Origin: Baylisascaris procyonis
Lineage: Eukaryota; Nematoda; Chromadorea; Rhabditida; Ascarididae
Length of the DNA stretch: 64,000 bases
NCBI GenBank assembly: GCA_037389465.1
Contig: JAZARR010000088.1
Span: 4,712,001-4,776,000 of the forward strand
Direction of reading: 5' to 3'
A program made the translations under genes and the position numbers. The notes below the pieces were generated by a model that searched no databases, had not been told where the DNA came from, and saw nothing but the letters and a program-made list of their open reading frames with translations. Each line of letters begins with the position of its first letter. The stretch's first letter is position 1. This document shows, piece after piece, positions 27,235 through 38,938 of the stretch.

Positions 27235-27813
27235 GTAAGATTATCGCTTTGAAAAGTTTTTGTTTATTATAAAATAATTTAAATTTGTTATAATTTAAAT
27301 TTGTTATAATTTAATAATTTATTATAAATTTGTTTATTATTATAAAATAATTGAATTCATTGGCGAATATATTTGTTTCAGTAGTTAATTTTTTATAATG
27401 AGATATTTGAAATTTTATGTTTATCTTAGCTTAAAAGATAGCTTTTATCGTATTTCCATTTGTGAGTATATTTGGTTCGCAATTTTTTTTTTTTTTTTTT
27501 TTTTTTTTGAAGGGGAATTTAGAGTGTTCACTTTTTTTATTCAGTGTAAATCGTATGAATTTTTGGCATTTGACGGAATAAAATGTTTATTTTTTTTAAA
27601 ATTTATTTTGATATTTTTGCTATTGTTCAACAATAGGAAATTCTTTCTTCATCAAAATCTAATAATTCGTAAAAAAAAAATGAAATTCATATTCGAAATT
27701 TTATGTTTCTCTTTTCTAAAAATAATGATCTCCTATATATATGTAATGATTAGTTGTATTTAGCACACCAAATGGTTCATCTTATTTGTTGGTGTGTGTG
27801 TCATTGATCGCAG

Positions 27814-27886
27814 CAGCCCAATGACGCTGTATGAGATCGAGGAGGGTATCGATTTGATGATGAAGAGGCTTGGAGGCGTAGACAGG
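27814..27886 (+). CDS. Unrecognised exon, possibly the first coding exon of a separate transcript
   Basis: The acceptor gatcgcag ends at 27813. Seven bases later an ATG (27821) starts MTLYEIEEGIDLMMKRLGG and continues to a donor (GACAGG|gtaaat) in phase 0. The sequence looks like an acidic amphipathic helix. The other two frames stop at once. The upstream exon at 27007 ends in the wrong phase for this frame, so the acceptor may instead receive a spliced leader, with translation starting at 27821. A matching next exon may be 29600-29629. No family is recognised. Confidence 0.4.
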
Positions 27887-29599
27887 GTAAATCTTTCATA
27901 TCATTTCTTAGTATTTTTTTTGTCTTGCAAGGTTTCATCATTTATATTTGTACTATTTCTAACGTCTATTATGGGGAGTATAGTTTTCATATGCATCTGA
28001 TGTTGGGCTAATTAATTAGTGTTTAGTTCGAAGTTTATTCGGCTAATTTGTTCGCATCTGCGTATTTCTATCGTTGTTTTTCGTTGAGTAGTTCGATTGA
28101 ACGAATTTTTTTCTTCATGATAATATACGTTATGATAGTCTGTTGCGAGACAATAAGCATACCGATTTCACTGAGATGTGAGCTGGAATAAGCATAAACA
28201 GCTGTATTTTCGCACTGACACCTTAGCTGGTTGCATACTGCAAGCACTACATTTAGAAACGATATTCTATGGGAGGGAGACCGGGCAACGACAAGATAAT
28301 GTTTCTGCATGATTAATGCTGCGCTGAGCTATCCTTGGTCATTTACTTTATCTTGATTTGTGATTGCCTATCATTATTGGTGTCCTTCTTAGCATGAGTA
28401 TTTCAATTACAGCTCATCACTTTGTAGTTGTTTCAAAATCAGCGTTTAAGACCACACACGACGTCACTTTGACACGAACGGTTTTGATGCGTAGAGCTGA
28501 CACGGAATGACAATACGCAAACATACAATAAATATTACGTCGTTATTCCAGTCCTTTCGTTCAGCTAATTTACAACTCTATTATTTCTCGATCACCTCAG
28601 CGCTGTATTGATCTAAAGTTGTGTCCGATGGCTAATGCGTAGGTTTGGGGTTTACTTTATATGGGATCTCATGTGTGTAGGCTTTGCATAATCGAGTGTG
28701 GCACGAGTATGTTGTAGTTAGTGCAAGCTCATGCTAAAGAATTGTTAAATGGCATTCATTTTCAAGCACCTGGATTTCTGGCTGAATGTAATCAACCAAT
28801 CGCGAGAGGTACAGCTGTTGCGGATGGTAGTTGCGAATAATCTCGCTAAAAGTGGCTTCTAGAAGTTTCAAAGGCTTGGCTAGCATCTTCACGAGGACCG
28901 ACATCGTCTGTTCGTTTTTGTCTTTGTTCTGGTTTTTCCTTTATCTCATTCCACTTCCACTCCATTTTGTAAATCTCTGTTTACCTTGTCGCTCTTAATC
29001 CTGTTTCTTTCCTTCCGGCAAGTTTGAGAAAATGTTGTGCCTGTGTACTTGTTTTTTAAAGGCCTTGCTATACTTTTAGCCTTACAAGTTAGAATCTGGC
29101 AATCGTTGATCACTTGGCAAATTTATTTTGTATTCAAAAAATTATCGGTCTTTCCACTCGTATCATCTAAACGATAAAAAGCCTATTTTCGGTTTTTCTT
29201 GGTATTTTTCTTAAATATATTATCACTCTAGTATCTACTTCATCTCGTTAAAAAAAGACATTAGCTCTTCAATATATTTTTCACATTTCGTATGGCGTTA
29301 TTAAAATTGCGTTTCAAATGATTGCATACTTTACTTCGTTTTTGGTTTAACGCAGCACTCTATATCGAATCCATTCCCACACTATCTTTAATTTTCTTGA
29401 TTTTGAATGAGAAAGTTGAAGCCATTGCATTTAACGGGTGAATTGCTACTGTTGTAGTTATAGTAAGTGGAGTGATGGCTATTGGTTGGGTTGTGAGGCA
29501 ACTGATCTAACCGCATGTGTGAAGGAAGGGTTGTTGCTCAAAACATTAAACTCTCTCTCCTGTGGTCTTTATTCGTTTACCAGTATACGTAAAAAACAG

Positions 29600-29629
29600 T
29601 TCGACAAGGAACAACGGCTGCAGCAGGAA
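29600..29629 (+). CDS. Small candidate exon (coiled-coil type)
   Basis: Thirty bases between a cag acceptor and the strong donor gtaagt encode FDKEQRLQQE, a charged, glutamine-rich helix fragment. The phase is 0 at both ends, so it could follow the exon ending at 27886. A second acceptor at 29583 would extend it by IRKKQ but in another phase. I could not find the next exon downstream, so the gene model is incomplete. Confidence 0.3.
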
Positions 29630-30731
29630 GTAAGTAGGCGGCGGTCAGTAGGCTATCTCGGGAGAGTAGGATTGTCTAGTAAGACTTTGTGAAACGAATA
29701 GCGTTAGTTGTTAAAGTTGGAATAATGCTGGGGGCTGGCTTTTTGAAGTATTCTCTTCGTGTTTCCGTCTTGGGCTTCGACGTGGGTTGACTATTTCATA
29801 ACTAAATCATCATTATCATTCTGCTTCTTTATATGTAGAAGTACCTTTCATTGTTTTCTTTGAAGCACATTGTTTTTCCTCCCCCAATCGCTGTCTGCCT
29901 CAGCGGTGTTTTTCGTTCTCCTTAAGAAATTTGGTGAAGTTTTATTGGGGGATCTGCTAAAAAACCTGTCGAATTGGTTTACTTTTTGCAATGTACGTTG
30001 AGGAAGTGCATAGGGCAGTCTAGAGAAAAGATGATGTACCAATTGCGTCACTGTGTATCCAAACAAACAGCTGTATAGGCACGTAGTTCACCATTGGTTG
30101 CACCGAGGTTGTCTCTCGATAATGGATTTGCGTTCATTTGCACTGCTGTTTCGTTGGTTGATTTGTTCGTTGCTCAATTTCGGTGGTTATATACCTCTAT
30201 AGTGTGATGTTTAAAATGTTTAGCTTTGCTTATCCCTATGGGTTGTGTATGTTTTGTGGCCTTCATTTTGTATTTAGCATAACGCATATCTGTCTTTTGT
30301 AATAGATTCCATTCCATTAAACTTAAAAGAGTCCTTTTTCGAGGAGAGGCGAGGCGAAGGGAGAAGGGTACGATGAACAAAAAATCGTTTATATTGAACG
30401 TTGCTTATTGCGTTATTGATCTTTCTAACGGATTATGAAAAGATTTACCTAGCCGGCAAAACAGGAAGGAAGGGTGCGTGATGTGTTGGCTTCACCTATA
30501 AGGGGCATACGTGCAGTGCGATTTCGATTTCTCGATGAAGATGTGCTTTTTCTTGTTGTTCTTGTGTTAGAAGTTGTTTGTTGTTTTTGTTTTGCCTCAA
30601 AATAAACGGCTTATGGCTACCATTCTCATGCTGGTTTCGCAATAAGTTGTTCTTATCTTATATCGCTTAATTCGAGGTAAATATATTCATATTTTTTGAT
30701 CTCTATGTGGTACTTAAATTAGGAAACGAGA

Positions 30732-30748
30732 GGGGGGGGGGGGTGGGG
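30732..30748 (+). repeat. Poly-G tract
   Basis: Twelve Gs, T, then four Gs, within AT-rich sequence. Confidence 0.85.
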
Positions 30749-32487
30749 TTGTATTTGCAAAGTGCCATGATGGAGCAGATTATAGGTCGTATGTGTTATG
30801 CGGGAATGGTTGAAAGTTCTAGGTTTTAGGAGGACAAGAAAAGCAATGAAAGCAGTGTGAGGGTACCATGTTAATAATGATTTAAATACCGACTGAAGAT
30901 AGGGTAGGAATACTTCGAGAACGATGCTTCAGGCTCATTGGTTCTTCGATTTGGATCAGTATTTGCTGTTATCTGGTTGTAGTCTTCCTGAGGGAGGGGA
31001 GGGGAAGAGAAGGGAAGGGGTAGGGAGTCTGGTTCTTCCGCTTGGGCTTCCACTTTAGAGAATCCTCCAACCGCCTTATTTGAAGATATATTTACTTTAC
31101 TGTGGTCATAGTAACGTACCAGCCGGGTATGCCGTGATGTCCATGCATGAGGTATGTAACGTATGCCAAAATATAGATATTGTGCTGCAACGTTTTCGCA
31201 TACAAAATTTTGCATAGTTCGAGGTGTGATCTCTTCTCACCGCTCCTCTGCATCTTCGCCCGACTTTTTGAGCGCTATTGCGCTCATAGTATTGTTTGCG
31301 CTAAAAACACTGCGCAGACCCCTTCGCCCTCGTGATTCGACCAAATTCGATCGCGAATTCAGCGCTGCCCTTTTCAACACGACAAGTGGCATGGGTATCG
31401 GTCACATTTTTCTGTGCGTCCATTTTTTTCATCAGCTGAAGGATCTGTATTATGGGATTCTGCAAGATGCCTAATCCAAAAAAACCCTGCAAAATTTGAA
31501 TTTCGTGACTTCGGGAGAGGGTGTGTTTGCTTGAAATTTCGGCCATCTGGACATTTTGAATATCCCCAAGCCTGACCTCAGAAATCTAGTGACCTGTAGA
31601 AAAGCTCAGGGCATAACTTTATGGTTTGCTGCGGCCTGCGTTTTAGGGCTGTTTTTGGCTGCTAAAAAAAAGTTGAAAAGTTATGTCTATGTGCTTCATA
31701 CGCATATTTGCTTGATGTTTGTGGGCTCAGATTTGAAGTAAACTCGGTGCCTTTCGGCTAACCGTTTTGCCCAACCGGGATGCGTTTTAATCAATCGCCT
31801 CATAGAAACTGCATAACTTCGGTCCTAGCTTTAGTTGGGCGACCAGTTCTAACTCGGCTGAAACCGAATTTATTAATCATCGTACAAAAAGCACGATCTA
31901 TAGTAGTGTGAGGTGTGGATTTTTCTGTATGGGATGTCACCTAGTTGTGTAGTGATATCATATTTCACGTACTTGATAACTTTAAAGTTTACTGTACTGA
32001 ACAATGTAAAGTCACCTCACTTTTTGTAAGTTTCGTAAGTGTTCACTATCCCCCGTAAATGTTATGCTTCATCTATAAGGTCGAGTGATGTCGATTTCCT
32101 TGACCGGCATTCAAAAATTCGCATCTTTGGATAATCGAAACGTCGAACAGTACGCAAACCACATCTCGATTGAACCTGCTCCAGATCGTGACCGCAGTTA
32201 GACTTAACTCATATTCTTCCCAATACCGTGATAAACAAGCTACTTCGGTTTTCGTTACGAAAGCCTAGCCTTAGTGAATTGAGGTGTATGACCATGATAT
32301 TAAGCCAAATATTGAGGGGTTTTTCTTAGCGAAGTTGGAAAGTAAAAAATTTGCGGAACTGTTGAATATAGGTTATTGGCCATTTTGTCAGAGTGTTTTG
32401 CAAACTTTTACGAGCGCGGTCTGTTTTGCAAAATTAGAGGTCCGCAAAACTAATCTGTGTTAAGGAGTACTCATCGATCCTCTTTCA

Positions 32488-33186
32488 ATGGTCTGGACAT
32501 CGGAAGACACTAAAAAGGCCATTCTGGCCACAGTGATACCCGGAGGTGCCGCGTTGACCGCATTCGGGGCATTTGTAAACGATCGCGATGTGGTCGATTG
32601 GTGGACCGTAAGCATTTTACTTCCCTTTTTTTTCTCATGATGGTTGGTCTCAGAGGTCAAGTTGTGTCGTAGTGTTCCGACTATCGCCACATTATTTTCG
32701 TGAAGTGGATGAGCACCAGTGGCTGTAGTCTTTCTAATTGCTGGAGGGGTGCACTGTTTTGCAGTCAGCTTCTTGGCGTTGATTTAGAAACGACTTAAAC
32801 GAGTTGTACCTACAGAGATACTTAAAAGAAAAATTTCAAAAAGTATTTGATATGGAAGAGTAACCTTACATACGAACATATGACGAAAAACTAGGAAATG
32901 CTTCAACGTATGATGAAATTCATTGGAAGATTCGATATAAAACATACTAAATGCTAAATAAAGGTATTTCTCTGCGATTTGTTTTATACTGCTTAAGCGT
33001 GGGCCCTTTTATTAAGAAGAAGGCGAAACCGAGCTGGGCACCGAAAGATGTACGCCTGTATTCGGCGATCGATTTGCTAACGATGAGCCCGCTTGGGTAC
33101 GCCTCTTATCTTGTCTACAAGACTGGTGGAGGTATGAAGCATATTTTCATTTCTTATATAACATTCGTTTATTGTGTTGAGTTAGC

Positions 33187-33261
<75 letters not shown>

Positions 33262-35344
33262 TATTATTTATTTATTTATTTATTTATCTATTTATTCAGG
33301 ATCAGTGCTATCAGTGCTAAGAATATTCAACTAAATCGTTTCATCTTCAAGAATTTCTTTATTGAGTGGTAGGAGAATTCAGGACTTGACTACACGGACA
33401 CCAAAGTTGCGCTCGGGTTATACGGTACGAACATTGCGCTCGCGTTAGCGACAATCCCATTGCTGAAGAAGAAGAATCTCCGCTGTGTAACTGTTTATCT
33501 ACTTGTTGTTTTTTTCATTCTATAAATACACCTTGTCGATACAATCAAAAGTCGACAATTATTGTTCTCGGCGCAAAAGAATTTGAACGCTTTAGCTGGA
33601 GGCGATAAGAACTGCTCGGCGTGCTTCACAGTTTTATATCCTTACACCATATTAGAGTGGATGCTGTTGGATGGTGTTTACGGTAATAGTAGCGTCGAAC
33701 GACTAGAAAATGCAAAATGAACAGAGGACGAGAGGTTTTTATATTAATATGGGAGGGATCTCTAAAGACTACCGTGGGTTACCGTTGTGCGAAAATGTGC
33801 ATTAAAAGAGTACACTCATCAGAGAAGCGCCTCCAAAATCGGATTGACAGTTTTATGACGCGTCACTTGAAGGTAGAATGTGCTTGATAGTTGTTTTGTC
33901 GTTGTTGAAGTCGGTGGCAGTCTTTAAATGGGTTTTTTTCTTGATTATTGCCAGTCGGCACGGATTATCCATCACGATCGAGGAGACAAATACTTCCCTG
34001 ATTCTTAAGAAGGATCATCGCAGATCGCTGGTCACTGCTTTTTATGGGCCACACAGGAAGGGCCACGTAGATTGCTACCATTTTGAAACAGCGAAATGGC
34101 TTTGGTAAGGGAGATATCGTCCTCTGTAACAAGCTTTCGACCAGTAAATAAGGCTCTTTAACGAAAACAGAGCTTCAAATTTTTTATTATTTGGCTAGCT
34201 ACGGGTTGATTTAAGTGATCAGATGGCCTTTTCGAGTCGTTTAATATTGGAAGATGCTTCCAAGCTGGGTTTCAGATGGAAAGAATCAAGCAGTTTTTTT
34301 TTTGATATAAGGATAGATGTTGCATATTTCCTGTTTTTTTTTTCTTCTCAGCAAAATATTATTGATTCGCCGTTATTAGATAGTAACCGCAGTTGTGACG
34401 TTCGTAAGTCGTTTCATTTGTGTCCATTGCCATGAGTTATCGATCTGGCTAAAGTAAGAATAGCTGGTTGTTGAAATTCCTATTCTGCTTTTTTTTTCTC
34501 GGGACGAGCATTATTTACAGTCGGTTTATTTTTAGCTCTTCTACAATACGGCTCTCTTGAATGCGACGGCCATCGCCGCATCGTACGCTTTCTACAAGGT
34601 TAGTTTATACTGAAAAATTATGAAGCGCGCATGGTCGACCCAACCTGCCTCCTCCTCGCATTTTAGGAAGAGGAACCATTTGTCTGCACTCCTTTACAAT
34701 CAGAAACCCAAAGTTATCTAGGCAACAGGAAGCACTTACAACTGGAGGCTGGATAGAAGCTAGAAAAGGTGGCTCGTTTATGTATGGCATTAGTACGTTT
34801 TATGGTTCGACCGATATGAAGGGACTGCTTATATTTATGTACGTCTGAGTGTCCGGAGTTAAGTTTTTAAAGTTTCCAAGAACAATTTCGAATACTGCAA
34901 AGGAATTCGAGATGTGCTAGAGGAAATTGCTTTCGAGCACAGCATCTATTAAGGCATTAAGTTTCAAATATGTTCAGCCTACTCCTTCTTCTCGTTCAAG
35001 CTTTCACAATTGCTCTAGCATCTTCCAATCTATCGCGTTTTTTTCACAATTTCGCATGCAAATATGACCGTCATTCTGAGGGATGCGTTTTCGTGCCAGC
35101 GTGATTCGTTACAAAGAAGTTGAAGGTAAGATTGATAGTTGAATATGAATTGATTTCGATGAATAGTTAACTGTGAAAATAAGCGATATGCTGCTTATAG
35201 ATTGATCGAACGGCTGGTCTTCTCTTGATTCCATACGCAGTTTGGACGGGCTTTTATGCGTTGCTCACGTATGCAATTGCAAGAGACAACGAATCGCCGA
35301 AACCGGGCGAAGGGATTGTGAAGTTGGAGACGACTTCAATGTGA
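32488..35344 (+). CDS. tspo-1: Translocator protein TSPO (peripheral benzodiazepine receptor family)
   Basis: Five exons (32488-32607, 33017-33131, 33383-33486, 34536-34598, 35201-35344) encode 181 residues; human TSPO has 169. All phases agree. TSPO is a five-helix protein of the outer mitochondrial membrane, binding cholesterol and porphyrins. Visible landmarks are the first hydrophobic helix ending in DWWTKKAKPSWAPKD (about 37-51, matching the family's WYxxLxKPSW loop), LYSAIDLLTMSPLGYASYLV (helix 2), TKVALGLYGTNIALALATIP (helix 3), LFYNTALLNATAIAASYAFY (helix 4), and TAGLLLIPYAVWTGFYALLT (helix 5). A CRAC-like cholesterol motif, L-x(1-5)-Y-x(1-5)-R, is present as LLTYAIAR at 155-162, followed by RDN as in mammals. 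The family's aromatic residues in helix 3 (WAWPP type) are largely replaced here. Exon 2 could begin a little earlier or later; AAG|AAG at 33017 gives the best family match. The symbol follows C. elegans naming. Confidence 0.93.
33189..33298. repeat. (AT)n and (TTTA)n microsatellite in TSPO intron 2
   Basis: About 70 bases of pure AT alternation are followed by ATTTATTTATT repeats. It generates a spurious IYIYIY open frame that runs on from TSPO exon 2. Confidence 0.95.
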
Positions 35345-37410
35345 GGAGACCCTGATTGAAAACTTCTTCGAAGTATTCATTCGGGAAGGCAACCAGGATA
35401 TTTGTGTTCTTGTCTCTCATTTTCCTGTCTTAGCGGCTAGTGTCTAGTTTTAATTTTCGTTGATCCTATCTGAGTGAGATAGTCACTCGCACATGCTGAT
35501 GTTGTTTCAGTTCAATGTTGATAACGTTGTAATATTTGCAAAGGTTATGCTTGAAATATGCATCGATAAATTGCGGTGGGTGTTTATTATTGTTACACTT
35601 TTCTATCAGCCTCTTATGGTCACAGTTCGGCAACTGAGATTTATGTTTGTTGATGGCGTTTTATACTTGTTTAGCGAAATAGTGCATTGTAAAGTGAACG
35701 GCGAATTGCATAAATATTGTAACAATTGTTGGTAATCCGTGCTAAAAAAAAAGACTATATTTGGCGTCGCGCTTATTCGTGGTTCTTATTCTTGCTTCAC
35801 TTGTTATGCAGAATCTGCACTTGGGAACCTGGAAATGTGAGAGGGCTTAGTATACCCATGCGACGCAGGTACAGGTTCACTGTTGTCTTGGTGTTTTTCA
35901 TTGTTGCAAATCTCTTCAAGTATTCCATTGCTAAAATATGAGGTGCTTGCATTGAGAGTGGGGGAAGGAAGGAGTGTTCATGGTTTGTTGCTTTTCCTTC
36001 TCGTATGAAAGATCTGCCTTGTGACCTTTTCACTCAGCCTGCTCCTTATAGTTCTTTTTTTTGCTGGATGCATTTCATTTTTTGTGTTTGATCAAGTAGT
36101 TCTTCTGTTTGGCTAATATATTAGTGAAATAGAATGAATCTACGATCCCTGACTATCCACACTGATAGCTACACAAAGATTTGCGACGATGGGGAGGTCG
36201 CTTAGTCATTATGAAGATCGGGAAGGGAAGGAGTGAGGGAAATGAAGAGGCAATACAATGCGGAGATGGCCAAATTTGCTGCTCACTGCGTACCTGTCAG
36301 CAGTTAATTTGTAGGTTCTAGTAAAGTCTAGAGTTGACCGGTGTTGTTTTGCCGACGTGTTGGAATGCTAATTTGTCGTTTTTACTGTTAACCGGTGTTC
36401 ATTTGGCAAGGATGCGTAAGTTCGTGCCAAACTATGCACATTTTTGGGCGAAATGTGAAAAATTTTAGTCGCCAAAAAAAGAACTATGGGGATATTCTGA
36501 CTGTGAAAATGTGTTATGTTGCGGCTTTCAGTGATAAGAAGGTAGATAATCGTTCATGCTGTTGTGTCATAATCACAGCCGTTGTTCGCAACACTTCACA
36601 CAGCAGATAAGAATTCCAATAGAAAATTTTGAGCTGTAGGTGTGCAATCAATTTAACAGTAATTGGGCACCGTGAATAGTCATGCCATCTTTTTTTTTTT
36701 TTTAGCTTCAAGATGGTAGTTCGGTGCGAAAAGTTGCTTTCAGCGATAGCTTAACGAACGGTCGCGATTTTAACAACATTGAGCGGGTATTGCGGGAAGG
36801 ACTTAAACTGTGTGGGCGGGAATTAGAGATATATTACGCTTGCGTTTAATATTTATTAGTTCTCATTGGGAACTTCGATGAGGCGACAACATTGCTGCAA
36901 TTAACGGTGAATGGAATAGGATAAAAGAAGTGACAAGTCTTCCGGTCGTTATTCGCCATCGCATTTGGATGTGCAGTTCTGGTGCGTTCGATTTGAAGAG
37001 GAAGATGAGCGACATTTTCGTTTTTTGTTGAACACTACGATGCGAATGTAATAAAAAAGATTGATCTGATGGATATTTTCGGCGGCTGTAGCTAAAAGAT
37101 ATGGAAGTGGGTGAATATACGGAAATTGAGCTTCGAACGAAATAGAAGAAAGACAGCACAGATGTGATTATCCCTGACGTTCAAAACAGGACAGAAACTT
37201 TTTTTATTTTAGTACCCCCCTGACCTTAATTTTAGTATTGAAATAAAAAATATGTAGTTAATACGTTCGTATCTTCACTTCTACCAGCGATCAACATAGT
37301 TTCTGTTTGTCTCTTCTTCCTGGTTTCTTTTCAATCAAATCTATTTTTTTAGGTTCATTTTTTTACGGTTTATTCACTTTAAAAATTAAATTATGTGAAT
37401 TTTCTATAGA

Positions 37411-37577
37411 AATGTACTATAATTTATGTTTCCGAATTTTTTTCTCGGTTATCGTTACACCTATGGAGCTATGGTTTGCTTATTCCGACACAACTTTGAA
37501 AGCTCTATCAATTGATATATAGCTCGCTATATTATGAGAGGAAAGTTGAAAACCGAATCGACCGGCCAGAATTTCTG
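37411..37577 (+). repeat. Diverged direct repeat, copy 1 (~167 bp)
   Basis: It begins aatgtactataattta and includes blocks such as tttttctcgg, cctatggagct, ggtttgctt and agctctatcaattgatatat, ending near cggccaga. The same blocks, in the same order, recur 517 bases downstream. It is probably a fragment of an interspersed element; no coding frame is conserved. Confidence 0.85.
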
Positions 37578-37927
37578 AAATATCGATTTTTGAAATTTAG
37601 GGGGTTCTCGTTCTCGGCCGCTATTTCATATTGTGCTAAACGGTCTTCTGATTTGTCATCAGCTCGCCGAGACCTCTCGAATGGTATATAAAATACCGCC
37701 CGAGGCCAAATGAGAGCCGAGAAAAAGAATCCCAAATTTCGCAATTTTTCAATCGTAAGGGGGTGTAGTACAGGGAAAATTTGAAAAAATATTTTTTGTC
37801 TCCAATTTCGATGAGATAGGCATGAAATGATAGAACTCGATGAGCTGATTACGAATATGTCCATTGTTTTCTGTTTGATATGAAAATAAGGAAATTATAG
37901 GTGCACGAATGTTGTAGTACCTATACA

Positions 37928-38097
37928 AATGTACTATAATTAAGATTTCGGAACTTTTTTCTCGGCAATCGTTAGGCCTATGGAGCTGCGGTTTGCTTCT
38001 CCCAATACAACTCTAAAAGCTCTATCAATTGATATATAGCTCATCATATTTCGAGAGAAAAATTGAAAACTGAAACCATCGGCCAGATAATTTCGAC
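37928..38097 (+). repeat. Diverged direct repeat, copy 2 (~170 bp)
   Basis: Second copy of the element at 37411-37577, clearly related but with many substitutions. The 350 bases between the copies are not repeated, so this is either two insertions or long direct ends of one element. Confidence 0.85.
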
Positions 38098-38938
38098 CCT
38101 ATAAGTTTCAACGCAAACAGGATGAACTTTTGATTACATCATAGGTATTATGTAGTCTGGCTCATCTCATGTGAGGTGATGCGAAATGTTGTGTAAAATA
38201 TACACAAATTAAGTATACTATATTATAAGGAAAACTAATACAAATGGATGCAAAGAGGAAAAGAAAAATATGGCGGAAGAAAAGAGGGATAACATTCAAT
38301 TTTGAGGAGTAATCCTCAATAAAGGGGAGCAACTCTTTAGTGTGCACTTACTATAATCATCAAAATCGACAGTAACGTAATTCAGCTCTAAAGCATTGTA
38401 GAAATTAATTCGGTGAAAAATTCATCGTATACCTATAGAATTACTATTAACACTTCAAAGAACATTACAGAGAAGCATATAGGATAGCCAACAAATGTGA
38501 TCCTAACGTATAAAAAGAGCGATTTCTTCGATGTGCTCACTTCATCACATATTATGCAACTAAACCGTACTGAACCCGGTAACTACAACACATATAAGAA
38601 TAAAACGTTATAACAATAAAGAAATTAAAAGAAAGAAAAAAAACTACTCGCAAAGCATAAACGAATATGAAAATTTTTAACAGTCGCATCGAACTCACAT
38701 TAAATATTTTCTGGTATAGCTCATAACGATTGAGCTATGCGACAAAAACAAAGCTCAAAGATCGTTCGTGCAACGTTATCAATTATGTATTCGTGCGTGC
38801 GTGCATGTGTATGTGTGCGAAATAACGAATAACGCAGCAAAAAAAAACGTAGAATAGAAAAGAATTGTATCGTCGAATGGGAACGACATAATGCCTAGTT
38901 TTATATGAGGCAATCCAACGATCACTGATTGTAGACGA

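Larger units (their letters stand above)
27887..32487. other. Region between unrecognised exons and TSPO
   Basis: Apart from the small exon at 29600-29629 no gene can be supported. An AATAAA motif lies at about 30600. A poly-G tract lies at 30732-30748 and a purine-rich stretch at about 30990-31022. A GC-richer block at 31180-31740 has open frames on both strands and no splice context; it reads like repeat-derived sequence. The last bases before 32488 contain a weak acceptor (ctgtgttaag) that may be the TSPO 5' end. Confidence 0.4.
35345..38938. other. Intergenic region between convergent TSPO and hexokinase
   Basis: The two flanking genes converge here. No supported gene; open frames of 80-110 codons occur on both strands without splice context. 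The main structure is a pair of diverged direct repeats at 37411 and 37928. A GT-rich (tgcg/tgtg) microsatellite lies at about 38791-38818. Confidence 0.5.

Noticed and set aside
27398..27763. 121-codon hydrophobic frame
   Set aside because: It translates long T runs (poly-Phe) between candidate exons; AT-rich noise.
31559..31700. Frame resembling cytochrome c oxidase subunit 6C (PKPDLRNLV then a hydrophobic stretch and KKKLKSY)
   Set aside because: No start ATG in frame, no acceptor before it, and the C-terminal part of the family (YxxFYxxYD) is missing. The surrounding block looks repeat-derived.
32951..33334. 127-codon frame covering TSPO exon 2
   Set aside because: Only 33017-33131 is exon; the rest translates intron and an AT microsatellite (IYIYIY).
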